Assembly: GCA_902614655.1 (NCBI GenBank)
Contig: CACMLX010000010.1
Location: forward strand, 1 to 45,506
DNA length: 45,506 bases
From: an uncultured Pelagibacteraceae bacterium
GTDB lineage: Bacteria > Pseudomonadota > Alphaproteobacteria > Pelagibacterales > AG-422-B15
Direction: 5' to 3'
Part shown: positions 17,416-26,629 of the stretch, piece after piece
How positions within the stretch are numbered: the first letter of the stretch is position 1
Layout: each line of letters starts with the position of its first letter
The notes under the pieces: model-generated
Databases searched by the model: none
The model's input: only the letters and a program-made list of their open reading frames with translations
What the model was told of the DNA's origin: nothing
Position numbers and translations under genes: made by a program

Positions 17416-18525
17416 CTAATTTATATACTTATTTATTATGCTATCTAATTTTCTAGTTGAATATCGATTGGCTAAATAAGCTTTACCTATGCTTCTTAAA
17501 AGTATGAGATTTAAATGATTATTTTTTATTTTTTTATCAGAATTCATTATCTCTTTAAATTTATTTAGCGATGTCTTACTTTTTATATTGATAGGTATTT
17601 TGGTTTTCATTTTTAATTTTTGAAAATGATCTTTTATTTTACTAATATTTTTATTTAAAATGTTTCCTTGAAGTGATGACATTTCAAGAGCCATCATGAT
17701 GCCTATTGATACGGCTTCTCCATGTGTTAATGATTTTTGATAATTATTTATTGCTTCAATAGCATGTCCGAAAGTATGACCTAGATTAAGTATTGCTCTT
17801 ATATTTTTTTCTTTTTCATCTTTATTTACTATTATTGCTTTATTTTTGCAAGAGTGAAAAACAGCCTCAATAAGATATTTTTTGTTAAATGTCTTAAGCT
17901 TCGACTCATTATCTAAAAGCCAATTAAGGAATTTTTTATCCATAATAAGTCCATATTTAATTATTTCAGCATAGCCAGATAAAATTTCCCTTTTTGGAAG
18001 AGTTTTTAATAGCGAAACATCCGAAATCACTAAATTAGGTTGGTAAAAAGTACCTATCAGATTTTTTCCTTCTTTAGTATTGATACCTGTTTTGCCCCCT
18101 ACAGCGGAGTCGACTTGCGATAATAATGTTGTAGGTATCTGAATAAAATTAATGCCTCTTAATGTGATACTCGCTGAAAAACCTACAATATCACCAATAA
18201 CACCCCCACCAAAAGCAATTAAAGTATCGTTTCTATCAACTTTATATTTGAGAAGTTTAGTTGTAATTAAATTAATAGTTTTAATATTTTTGTATTGCTC
18301 ACCATCATTAATTATTATCTTATTAAAACTTATTTTATTTTTTCTTAGTGATTGCTCTAATTTTCTTCCGTGTAGCTTATGGATAAATTTATTGGTAATT
18401 ATAAAAACTCGTTGATTAATTAATTTCTTTTTTATTAATGAGCCTGAGCTCGATAAAATATTATCACCAATTAATATTTTATATTTGTCTGTTCCGGTCT
18501 TTACCTCTAAAGTTTTTTTCATCAT
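17416..18525 (-). CDS. aroB: 3-dehydroquinate synthase
   Basis: Second step of the shikimate pathway, turning DAHP into 3-dehydroquinate with NAD and a divalent metal. At 369 residues it has the normal length. GGGVIGDIVGFSAS binds NAD; PTTLLSQVDSAVGGKTGIN, the SGYAEIIKYG segment (metal-ligand Glu), NLGHTFGHAIE and HGEAVSIGM carry metal ligands and active-site residues. The ATG overlaps the aroK stop. Confidence 0.97.
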   Translation of the reverse strand: MMKKTLEVKTGTDKYKILIGDNILSSSGSLIKKKLINQRVFIITNKFIHKLHGRKLEQSLRKNKISFNKIIINDGEQYKNIKTINLITTKLLKYKVDRNDTLIAFGGGVIGDIVGFSASITLRGINFIQIPTTLLSQVDSAVGGKTGINTKEGKNLIGTFYQPNLVISDVSLLKTLPKREILSGYAEIIKYGLIMDKKFLNWLLDNESKLKTFNKKYLIEAVFHSCKNKAIIVNKDEKEKNIRAILNLGHTFGHAIEAINNYQKSLTHGEAVSIGIMMALEMSSLQGNILNKNISKIKDHFQKLKMKTKIPINIKSKTSLNKFKEIMNSDKKIKNNHLNLILLRSIGKAYLANRYSTRKLDSIINKYIN

Positions 18526-19055
18526 TAGATTTTTAAAGCTTCGGCAATTTCTTTGATTATTTGATATTTATTTTTTTTGCTCACATCGATTGTGAATTTA
18601 GCTTTGGAGTAATTTTTCTGTCTAATCTTATTTAATTTTTCAAATTCTACTTTTATATTTTTCTTAGATAAAAGAGGTCTCTTTTTTGACACATTACATC
18701 TTTTTTCTAAAATATTCAAATCACATTTTAGCCATATTGAAATACAACTATTCAATATTAAGTTTCTTATTTTTGACTCTTCAAAGCCACCCCCACCCAG
18801 TGCAATAATTGAGTTTTTTTTATCTAGTAAATTTAAAGTAATTTTTTTTTCAATATTTCTGAAGATTCTTTCACCACTTTCATCGAAAATTTTTGCAATA
18901 TTTTGACCCATTTCCTTTTCAATTTCTTTATCTGTGTCATAAAAGTCTAAGTTTAATTTTTTTGATAAACCTTTACCAATAGTTGATTTACCAGAGCCCA
19001 TATGGCCTAGAAAAACTATATTTTTTTTTGTTTGAGAGAGTCTTTTTTTTGACAT
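18525..19055 (-). CDS. aroK: shikimate kinase
   Basis: A 176-residue kinase phosphorylating shikimate at the 3-position. P-loop GHMGSGKST (17-25), substrate-binding FYDTDKEIE with the conserved Asp, FRNIEKK (Arg), ALGGGGF and the lid Arg in KRPLL are all present. First gene of aroK-aroB. The start faces the secreted-protein gene at 19111 across 55 bases. Confidence 0.96.
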   Translation of the reverse strand: MSKKRLSQTKKNIVFLGHMGSGKSTIGKGLSKKLNLDFYDTDKEIEKEMGQNIAKIFDESGERIFRNIEKKITLNLLDKKNSIIALGGGGFEESKIRNLILNSCISIWLKCDLNILEKRCNVSKKRPLLSKKNIKVEFEKLNKIRQKNYSKAKFTIDVSKKNKYQIIKEIAEALKI

Positions 19056-19062
19056 TATTAAA

Positions 19063-19079
19063 TGTGAATAAATTTCACA
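19063..19079. promoter_or_regulatory. possible operator between aroK and the secreted-protein gene
   Basis: TGTGAA-N5-TTCACA, two perfect six-base arms, sits in the middle of the 55-base divergent region. It resembles a CRP/FNR-type site but has seven rather than six bases between TGTGA and TCACA. Only one site is seen. Confidence 0.3.
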
Positions 19080-19110
19080 GTTTTAAAATATTCTGTTAAA
19101 AGAAATTAAT

Positions 19111-20841
19111 ATGTTTGATAAAAGCATTTGTAATAAGCTCACATTATATATCATTAGTTTATCTCTTATAAGCTCATTTTTCATTAATATTGATATCTTG
19201 GCGGAAGATAATTTGAGTCAAGAGCCATATGAAATTTGGCAAGAGAACAGTGTTATAAGCGAAATTGAAAGTTCTGTAGAAAAATCAAATACTCAGGAAA
19301 TTGTAAACATAAATAATCAAGCAGTAAAACAGGAAAATTTTTTATTCACTAAAGCTGATGCTATAGGTTTATACGATCCTACGAACGGTGGATTCGAAGC
19401 TAATCTATGGAATGGATCCAATTTAGAGGATATAGCATATTTAGTTAACATAGCTCCTGAAGAAAGTACCAGTTCAACTCTTACCAATCTGGTTAAAAAT
19501 GTAATGTTAACCACCGCAGCCCCACCTGATAAATTAACTAATGAATCTTCATCTTTTCTTAATCTTAAATCAGATTTTTTAATCTCAAGAGGCTATTACA
19601 AGCATATCTCTGAATTATTTAGCTTGATAAGAAGTGATGAAAATAATGATATTTTAAGTGCTGGAATGATTGACAATTTACTTATCTATAATCAATACAA
19701 AAGAATTTGTAATAGCAATTCTAATTTAATATCAGAAAGATTAAGCGATTTATATTTTGTATCGTTTTGCAATGCAATGTCAGCCAATAAACTGACACTT
19801 GATCTAAATATTTCTATAATGAGAGATGAGGATAATTATGATGAAGAGTACTTATCTTTACTATCTAAAATTATATACAGTGATGAACTTAAGGTTGAAA
19901 ATCTTAAAGAAATAAATCTAATTAATTTACATTTATTACAAAAATACAATATTGATATCGATAAATATATTACTATAAATTCGCCAATAAAATTTAAATT
20001 ATTCTACTTTTTAAATTATAAGAAAAATAATATAAAAAAAATTTCGATCGCTGAAGAGCTTGTTAAAAAAGGTTTGGTAGAACATAAGTACCTTGGAGAG
20101 ATTTACCAGTCCTTTGATATAAGTAATATCAAGAATGCCAGCGAGGATAATTCAGCTTTAATAGAAAGAATTAAAATATTTAAAGATATAAGAAAAACCT
20201 CATCTCAGGCTGATTTAGTAAATAAAATACCTAAATATGTTAGTTTATTTAGTGCACATGGGATGTTGGAGACTGCATCTTTAATGATTTATGATAAAAT
20301 AAAAATAGTTCAGCCAAAATTAGACTATATCGATAATGCACCAGATTTTTGCTTAATCTTTATACTAAATGATGATCCTGAAAAGTGTAATGAGTGGGTA
20401 AGTCAATTGAATTTCAATTCAAATACATTAGAGCTCTCTAAAGCTCAGTTTTATCTTTCATTGGCAAATGGCAAAGCAATAAAAGAAACTCACTTAAATC
20501 AATTAATTGATTATAAAGGTTTTTCTGTTAGGCAGAAAAATATTATTGTGAAGTATTACGAACTTATAACAAATTCAAAAAAAAATAGTTATTGGAAAAC
20601 CCCTAATGAGTTGAATAAAGTCTCCTCAATAACTGCAAATATAAAGCTTCATAATTATTTTAAATCTCTTGAAAATCAGCTTGGTGAAAAACTAATTTTG
20701 CTAAATATATTACAAGGAGATGATAATTTTAATGAAAATGATGAGTTCTCTATTTTTCTTATAATAGATGGATTGTTTGAGATTAATAAAACTTACGCAC
20801 AAGATTATATACTAGAGTATTTTGCAAAGTATAATTTATAG
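19111..20841 (+). CDS. secreted/envelope protein of unknown function
   Basis: A 576-residue protein with an N-terminal signal sequence (hydrophobic residues about 10-30, likely cut after IDILA). No enzymatic motif is visible. The best-defined part is residues 80-140 (FTKADAIGLYDPTNGGFEANLW, then NLVKNVMLTTAAPP), a segment that in my recollection recurs in alphaproteobacterial proteins coded between aroK and xerD. The rest is Leu/Ile/Asn/Lys-rich and helical, possibly an alpha-solenoid of TPR-like repeats without clear TPR consensus. The stop overlaps the xerD GTG by one base, so the two are translationally linked. A periplasmic scaffold role is only a guess. Confidence 0.7.
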   Translation: MFDKSICNKLTLYIISLSLISSFFINIDILAEDNLSQEPYEIWQENSVISEIESSVEKSNTQEIVNINNQAVKQENFLFTKADAIGLYDPTNGGFEANLWNGSNLEDIAYLVNIAPEESTSSTLTNLVKNVMLTTAAPPDKLTNESSSFLNLKSDFLISRGYYKHISELFSLIRSDENNDILSAGMIDNLLIYNQYKRICNSNSNLISERLSDLYFVSFCNAMSANKLTLDLNISIMRDEDNYDEEYLSLLSKIIYSDELKVENLKEINLINLHLLQKYNIDIDKYITINSPIKFKLFYFLNYKKNNIKKISIAEELVKKGLVEHKYLGEIYQSFDISNIKNASEDNSALIERIKIFKDIRKTSSQADLVNKIPKYVSLFSAHGMLETASLMIYDKIKIVQPKLDYIDNAPDFCLIFILNDDPEKCNEWVSQLNFNSNTLELSKAQFYLSLANGKAIKETHLNQLIDYKGFSVRQKNIIVKYYELITNSKKNSYWKTPNELNKVSSITANIKLHNYFKSLENQLGEKLILLNILQGDDNFNENDEFSIFLIIDGLFEINKTYAQDYILEYFAKYNL

Positions 20842-21767
20842 TGTCAAAAATAGAACAATCTTTAGTAGAAAATTTCTTAGAATCTTTGATATCTGAGAAA
20901 GGTTTAAGTAAAAATACAATTGAATCTTATAAGAGTGACATAAAACAGTTTTTAGAAAAACAAACAATTAGCAAAACATCTGAAAAAATAATTTCAAGAA
21001 AATCAGTAGAAAAATATATTTCAACAATGAATGATTTAGGGTTTGAGCGGTCCACAATCCTCAGGAAATTGTCTGCTTTAGGACATTTTTTTGATTTTTT
21101 AGTATCTGAAAATATATTGAAAGATAATCCATTTTTACAAATTTCAATTCCCAAAAAAAACTCTAAGTTACCAATTTTTCTAACAAATGATCAGGTAGAC
21201 AGGCTATTAGAAACAGCTAAAAATGATGACTCTATTAGAGGGTTGAGACTATTGACTATGATTGAAATATTATATGCAACTGGAATAAGAGTTTCTGAGC
21301 TAGTTGAATTAAAATTGTCATCTTTATATGAAAAAGAAAATTTTATTTTTGTTACAGGTAAAGGAAATAAAGAAAGACTTGTACCTGTTGATCAAAATAC
21401 TTTATCTACAATAGAAAAGTATTTAAAAGTAAGAGTAGAATTTTTAAAACCAGATAAAAATGAAGACAAATGGCTTTTTCCTTCAAGAAATTCAAAGCTT
21501 GGTCATATTTCAAGGCAAAGATTTCATCAACTATTAAAAGTATTGTGCAAAGAAGCGAATATTGATTCAAAATACGTAAGCCCCCACAAGCTTAGACATG
21601 CCTTTGCATCACATCTACTTGCTAACGGAATGGATTTGAGATCACTACAAATGCTACTTGGGCATTCAGATATATCTACAACACAAATTTATACTCATGT
21701 TCTTAGTGATAGATTAAAAAGTACGGTAGAAGATAATCACCCATTATCTAAGGTATTTAAAGGATAA
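20841..21767 (+). CDS. xerD: tyrosine recombinase XerD
   Basis: A 308-residue site-specific recombinase for chromosome dimer resolution at dif. The N-terminal SAM-like core-binding domain is followed by the catalytic domain with Arg150 (ATGIRVSEL), Lys174, His249 and Arg252 (SPHKLRHAFASHLL), His275 (LLGHSDISTTQ) and nucleophile Tyr284 (QIYTHV). GTG start overlapping the upstream stop. Placed next to accA and secA as in many alphaproteobacteria, so it is the housekeeping XerD and not an integrase of a mobile element. Confidence 0.94.
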   Translation: MSKIEQSLVENFLESLISEKGLSKNTIESYKSDIKQFLEKQTISKTSEKIISRKSVEKYISTMNDLGFERSTILRKLSALGHFFDFLVSENILKDNPFLQISIPKKNSKLPIFLTNDQVDRLLETAKNDDSIRGLRLLTMIEILYATGIRVSELVELKLSSLYEKENFIFVTGKGNKERLVPVDQNTLSTIEKYLKVRVEFLKPDKNEDKWLFPSRNSKLGHISRQRFHQLLKVLCKEANIDSKYVSPHKLRHAFASHLLANGMDLRSLQMLLGHSDISTTQIYTHVLSDRLKSTVEDNHPLSKVFKG

Positions 21768-21820
21768 TTGTAATTTAAGTTGTCCTTGAAAAGAGGATTT
21801 TATAATGATAAACCAACAAA

Positions 21821-22801
21821 ATGAGTTTCACGCCAGTACCCTCTAACACTGTAAGAATAAATAGATCTCAGTTATTTGTTCCAGGATCAAAACCGGATTT
21901 GTTTCAGAAAGCTTCAGCAAGCAATGCAGATATAATCTGTTTAGATCTTGAGGATGCTGTGGCACCGCAAGACAAAGAACAAGCAAAAGAAAATGTAATC
22001 AAAGCACTAAACAATCATGATTTTGGAAAAAAAACTATTTCAGTAAGAATTAATGGCTTGGATACTCATTATTGTTATAGAGATGTTGTTGATTTAATGG
22101 AAAATGGTGGTGAGCGATTAGATTTAATTATGATACCAAAAGTTGGCGTTCCAGAGGATGTTTATGCGATTGATATGTTAGTGACGCAAATAGAAGATAA
22201 AACTCAAAGACAAAAGAAAATAGGCTTTGAACTTATAGTCGAAACATCAATGGGGATAACAAACCTTGATAAAATCTTAACAGGGAGTAAAAGAATTGAG
22301 TCTCTTCATTTTGGTTACGCTGATTATGCGGCTTCAGTTAGAATGCGTACAACAAATATCGGCGGATCTAATCAAGACTATTCAATATTAACTGATGAAA
22401 TTGATGGAGAGAGAAAAACTCACTGGAATGATATGTGGCACTATCCAATATCAAAAATGACAACTATTGGAAGGGCTCACGGTGTAAGGATTATTGACGG
22501 TCCTTTTGGAGATTTTTCAGATCCAGAAGGTTTTAAGTCTCACGCAAGAAGAACAGCAATTCTTGGATGCGAAGGAAAATGGGCAATTCACCCTAGTCAG
22601 GTAGATCTTGCAAATGAGGTATTCACATTACCAGAAAAAGAAGTACAAAAAGCAAGAGATATTATTGAAGCGATGAAAAAAGCACAAGAGTCAGGTGCTG
22701 GTGCAGCGACACTAAACGGAAAGTTAATAGACGCTGCTTCAATAAGGCAAGCCGAGCAAATTATCGAACAAACAAAATTAATAGAAACTCTAAGTGAATA
22801 A
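21821..22801 (+). CDS. HpcH/HpaI-citrate lyase family, likely L-malyl-CoA/beta-methylmalyl-CoA lyase
   Basis: A 326-residue TIM-barrel lyase of the CitE-like family. RSQLFVPGSKPDLFQKA, DIICLDLEDAVAP, SVRINGLDTHYCYRDVVDLM, IMIPKVG, FELIVETSMGI, GYADYAAS and DGPFGDFSDPEGF, then GKWAIHPSQ agree closely with Mcl1-type malyl-CoA lyases, which interconvert malyl-CoA or beta-methylmalyl-CoA with glyoxylate plus acetyl-CoA or propionyl-CoA. The Mcl2-type malyl-CoA thioesterase is a relative that cannot be excluded. It lies 12 bases before accA. Confidence 0.8.
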   Translation: MSFTPVPSNTVRINRSQLFVPGSKPDLFQKASASNADIICLDLEDAVAPQDKEQAKENVIKALNNHDFGKKTISVRINGLDTHYCYRDVVDLMENGGERLDLIMIPKVGVPEDVYAIDMLVTQIEDKTQRQKKIGFELIVETSMGITNLDKILTGSKRIESLHFGYADYAASVRMRTTNIGGSNQDYSILTDEIDGERKTHWNDMWHYPISKMTTIGRAHGVRIIDGPFGDFSDPEGFKSHARRTAILGCEGKWAIHPSQVDLANEVFTLPEKEVQKARDIIEAMKKAQESGAGAATLNGKLIDAASIRQAEQIIEQTKLIETLSE

Positions 22802-22812
22802 TTTATTATTAA

Positions 22813-23925
22813 ATGAACACCTATCTTGAGTTTGAAAAGCCCATAGAGCAACTTGACAATAAGGTTCATGAGCTCAAAAGTCTAAATGATAATGCTCCGT
22901 CAGATAATCTTCTTGAAGAAATCACGCAAGTTGAAGAGCAAATAAATGAAACTTATAAGAAAATATATTCTTCGATATCACCTTGGCAAAGGACACTTGT
23001 TGCAAGACATCCTCAACGACCAAAAACAAAAGAATATATTCAAAACCTAATTGAGGATTTTTTCCCTTTATCAGGTGATCGTTTTTTTTCAGATGATAAG
23101 GCCATCCTTGGAGGTCTTGGAAAATTTAGAGGTAAAACAGTATTGGTCCTAGGTCATGAAAAGGGACATGATACGACATCAAGAATTGAACATAACTTTG
23201 GCATGCCAAGGCCTGAGGGATATAGAAAAGCTCAACGATTAATGAAACTTGCAGAGGAATTTGATATTCCAGTTGTATCGTTTGTTGATACCCCTGGCGC
23301 TTACCCTGGAGTGGGAGCTGAACAGCGAGGACAATCTGAAGCAATAGCAAAAACAACAGAGTGTTGTTTGTCATTAGGTGTCCCGATTATAGCAATAATA
23401 ATTGGTGAGGGAGGATCAGGTGGTGCAGTCGCCATTGGAACAGGAAATACAGTGCTTATGTTGGAGAACTCTATATATTCAGTAATTTCACCTGAGGGCT
23501 GTTCATCAATTTTATGGAAAGATAATACAAAAACTGTTGAGGCAGCCTCGGCCCTTAAACTTACAGCTGAAGATATGTTAAAAATTGATGTAATTGACGA
23601 GGTTATAAAAGAGCCAACAGGTGGTGCACATAGGAATTCGCATCGGACAATTGAGTCTGTTGGCGATGAAATTGAAAAATATTTAAATTTACTCTCAAAT
23701 CAACATGGAAATGATTTAAAGCACGCAAGACAAGAAAGATATCTTCAAATAGGAAGGTCGGGGTTATTTAGTGATAAGACTACAGCAGCTAACACTGTTC
23801 TTGATGAAAAGTTTGGTAAATCTAGTAATAAAAAAAGGTTTTATATCAATTTTTTGAGACGAATTATCTTAGGAACTATTCTTGCCTTACTATTTGTAGG
23901 TGTATTAACTTACTTAATTAATTAA
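22813..23925 (+). CDS. accA: acetyl-CoA carboxylase carboxyltransferase alpha subunit with C-terminal membrane segment
   Basis: Catalyses transfer of the carboxyl group from biotin to acetyl-CoA, the committed step of fatty acid synthesis, with AccD. The core is normal: YLEFEKPIEQLDNKV, WQRTLVARHPQRPKT, DDKAILGGLGKF, FVDTPGAYPGVGAEQRGQ, GEGGSGGAVAI, ISPEGCSSILW. Typical AccA ends near residue 320 after the (R)xxRYLQIG segment; this one is 370 residues and adds a basic stretch (KKRFYINFLRR) and a hydrophobic helix at about 349-368, predicted to be a tail anchor. The 3' end overlaps convergent secA by eight bases. Confidence 0.95.
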   Translation: MNTYLEFEKPIEQLDNKVHELKSLNDNAPSDNLLEEITQVEEQINETYKKIYSSISPWQRTLVARHPQRPKTKEYIQNLIEDFFPLSGDRFFSDDKAILGGLGKFRGKTVLVLGHEKGHDTTSRIEHNFGMPRPEGYRKAQRLMKLAEEFDIPVVSFVDTPGAYPGVGAEQRGQSEAIAKTTECCLSLGVPIIAIIIGEGGSGGAVAIGTGNTVLMLENSIYSVISPEGCSSILWKDNTKTVEAASALKLTAEDMLKIDVIDEVIKEPTGGAHRNSHRTIESVGDEIEKYLNLLSNQHGNDLKHARQERYLQIGRSGLFSDKTTAANTVLDEKFGKSSNKKRFYINFLRRIILGTILALLFVGVLTYLIN

Positions 23926-26521
23926 TTTTTCCACAACAATATTTATATTTTTTGCCTGAACCACAGGGACAGGGAGCATTTCTTGATATTTTTTTTGTCT
24001 TTATAGCTGATTGATTAATTTTATCAGACACACTGTTTTCATTTGAAGTTTGAGTTTGTCTTTCTCTCAACCTCATTCTTGAAAATATTTTTGAAACATC
24101 GATTTTTAAATTATTTATTAGCTCCTCAAACAGTCCAAATGCCTCATTTTTATATTCATTTAGAGGATCTCTTTGGCCATACCCTCTTAACCCAATAGTT
24201 GATCTGAGTTGTTCAAGATTATTAATGTGATCTTTCCATTTATCATCCAAAATTTTAAGCATAACCATTCGTTCAGCAGAATTAACCTCTTCCTCAGAAT
24301 GATTATCTCTTCTATTAATGGTATTTTCTTTTATGAGTGCGTAAACTTTATCCTTAATAAATTGCTGATTAATATCACCTTCAGAGTTATCTAAATTTAA
24401 ATCGATATTTTTTGAAAAGTATTGACTTATTTCATCTTGAAGATCTTGCAAGTTCCATTGATCAGCATACGATTTTTCTGGGCAATAACGTTCAACAATT
24501 TCGTCAGCAACATCGTATTGCATTTCATTTGCTATTTCTGAAATGTTATCTGCATTCATTAACTCAAATCTTTGTTCAAATATTGTTTTACGTTGATCAT
24601 TCAAGACGTCGTCAAATTTTAATAAAGTTTTTCTTATGTCAAAATTTCTTCCTTCTACTTTTTTTTGTGCTCTCTCAAGTGCCTTTGAAATCCATGCGTG
24701 CTTAATTGACTCTCCTTCTTTCAAACCAAGACTTTTTAAGACACTGTCAATTTTTTCTGATCCAAAAATTCTCATTAAATCATCTTCTAAACTAATAAAG
24801 AATTTTGTTTCTCCTGGATCTCCCTGACGACCAGATCTTCCTCTCAACTGATTGTCTATTCTTCTGCTTTCATGCCTTTCACTTCCAATTACATAAAGAC
24901 CTCCAGCTTCAATTACTTCACCTTTTTTTTGAGCAATTGTATTTTTAAGTCCATCTAATTCAGCCTGTCCATTCTTATTAATAGAATTAAATTCGAAGTT
25001 ACCACCAAGTTGAATATCCGTTCCTCTTCCTGCCATGTTTGTCGCAATTGTAACAGCACCTGGTTCACCGGCATTAGCAATAATTTTTGCCTCTTGCTCA
25101 TGATGCTTTGCATTAAGTACCTCATGTTTAATTTTATTGTTTCGGAGTTTTTTTGATATTTGTTCAGATTTTTCAATACTTGTTGTACCAACCAATACAG
25201 GTTGGCTTTTTTGATTGCATTTTTTAACTTGTTCGACAATTGCATCATATTTTTCTTCAGATGTTCTATAGATTTCATCTTCATTATCGATTCGTGAAAT
25301 TGGAATATTTGTGGGTATTTCAAAAACAGACAAATTATATATGTCACCAAATTCCTCTGCTTCGGTAAGTGCGGTCCCTGTCATACCAGAAATCTTTTCA
25401 TAAAGTCTAAAATAGTTTTGATAGGTTATTGAGGCTAACGTTTGACTTTCATTTTGAACTTTGACATTTTCTTTTGCTTCTATTGCTTGATGTAATCCAT
25501 CTCCGTATCTTCTACCCTCCATTGTTCTACCTGTAAATTCATCAACAATTACTACACTTCCTGACTTAACAATATAGTCCCTATCTTTTTCAAATAATTT
25601 GTTTGCTCTTAAAGCTTGATTAATATGGTGTACTACTGCAACATTAGAAATATCATATAAAGTTCCCTCTGATATAATATTTCTTTCTTTAAGTATTTTT
25701 TCAGCTTTATCATTTCCTGCATCTGTCAAATTGGCAGTTTTTGATTTTTCATCTATCTCAAAATCATCATTATTTAAAAAAGGGATTATTTTATTAATTG
25801 AATTATAAAGTGTCGTTTTATCTTCTATAGCACCTGAAATTACTAGTGGTGTCCTGGACTCATCTATTAATATGCTATCAACCTCATCAACAATACAGAA
25901 GTTATGATCTCTTTGAACCATGTTTTGTTTTATTACACGTAAATTATCTCTCAGATAATCAAAGCCAAATTCATTATTGGTTCCATAAGTAATGTCACAG
26001 GCATATTGTTCTTTTCTTTTTTCACGTCCCTCTAAGTCATTAGTTAAACAGCCAACTGAAAGACCTAAATAATTAAATATAGAGCCCATCCACTCTGCAT
26101 CTCGCCTTGCAAGGTAATCATTTACCGTAACTATATGAACACCTCGACCAGAAAGGGAATTTAAAAATGCCGCTAAAGTAGAGACAAGTGTTTTTCCTTC
26201 ACCAGTCTTCATCTCTGATATTCCACCATTATGCAAGACCATCCCACCGATCAATTGAACATCAAAATGTCTTTGACCCAGTGTTCTTTTGGCAGCTTCA
26301 CGCACCATTGCAAAAGACTCTATTAAATAGTCATCAATTTTTTTTCCAGATGAAATTTCAGATTTTATTTCTGAAATTCTTTTAAGAAGCATATCTTGAG
26401 ATAGCTTTTCAATTTTAGGCTCTAAATCATTAATTAATTGCACTGTGCGTTGGAATTCCGCTAATTTCTTCTTTTCACCGCGGCTAAAAATTGTATTAAA
26501 AAACGAGTTTACTTTTAACAT
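23918..26521 (-). CDS. secA: preprotein translocase ATPase SecA
   Basis: The motor that pushes unfolded preproteins through SecYEG. 867 residues. Walker A MKTGEGKT (104-111), the DEVDSILIDE Walker B, the TNMAGRGTDIQLGG motif, the RIDNQLRGRSGRQGDPG arginine-finger motif, and the C-terminal zinc-binding CPCGSGKKYKYCC tail (SEC-C) for lipid or SecB contact are all present. Single gene, divergent from argJ across 108 bases. Confidence 0.98.
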   Translation of the reverse strand: MLKVNSFFNTIFSRGEKKKLAEFQRTVQLINDLEPKIEKLSQDMLLKRISEIKSEISSGKKIDDYLIESFAMVREAAKRTLGQRHFDVQLIGGMVLHNGGISEMKTGEGKTLVSTLAAFLNSLSGRGVHIVTVNDYLARRDAEWMGSIFNYLGLSVGCLTNDLEGREKRKEQYACDITYGTNNEFGFDYLRDNLRVIKQNMVQRDHNFCIVDEVDSILIDESRTPLVISGAIEDKTTLYNSINKIIPFLNNDDFEIDEKSKTANLTDAGNDKAEKILKERNIISEGTLYDISNVAVVHHINQALRANKLFEKDRDYIVKSGSVVIVDEFTGRTMEGRRYGDGLHQAIEAKENVKVQNESQTLASITYQNYFRLYEKISGMTGTALTEAEEFGDIYNLSVFEIPTNIPISRIDNEDEIYRTSEEKYDAIVEQVKKCNQKSQPVLVGTTSIEKSEQISKKLRNNKIKHEVLNAKHHEQEAKIIANAGEPGAVTIATNMAGRGTDIQLGGNFEFNSINKNGQAELDGLKNTIAQKKGEVIEAGGLYVIGSERHESRRIDNQLRGRSGRQGDPGETKFFISLEDDLMRIFGSEKIDSVLKSLGLKEGESIKHAWISKALERAQKKVEGRNFDIRKTLLKFDDVLNDQRKTIFEQRFELMNADNISEIANEMQYDVADEIVERYCPEKSYADQWNLQDLQDEISQYFSKNIDLNLDNSEGDINQQFIKDKVYALIKENTINRRDNHSEEEVNSAERMVMLKILDDKWKDHINNLEQLRSTIGLRGYGQRDPLNEYKNEAFGLFEELINNLKIDVSKIFSRMRLRERQTQTSNENSVSDKINQSAIKTKKISRNAPCPCGSGKKYKYCCGKIN

Positions 26522-26629
26522 TTGATTAGATATTTGTATTTTCTATTTAATTACAAGCTTTTATACCTTAAATACTAACTCCAATTAAGATAAAATTGCT
26601 TAAATCACTGGTATTGAATTGTTCGAAAT

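Noticed and set aside
20841-21767. XerD as the integrase of a mobile element
   Set aside because: Context (secreted unknown, accA, secA) and sequence fit housekeeping XerD; no attachment repeats or cargo genes are nearby.
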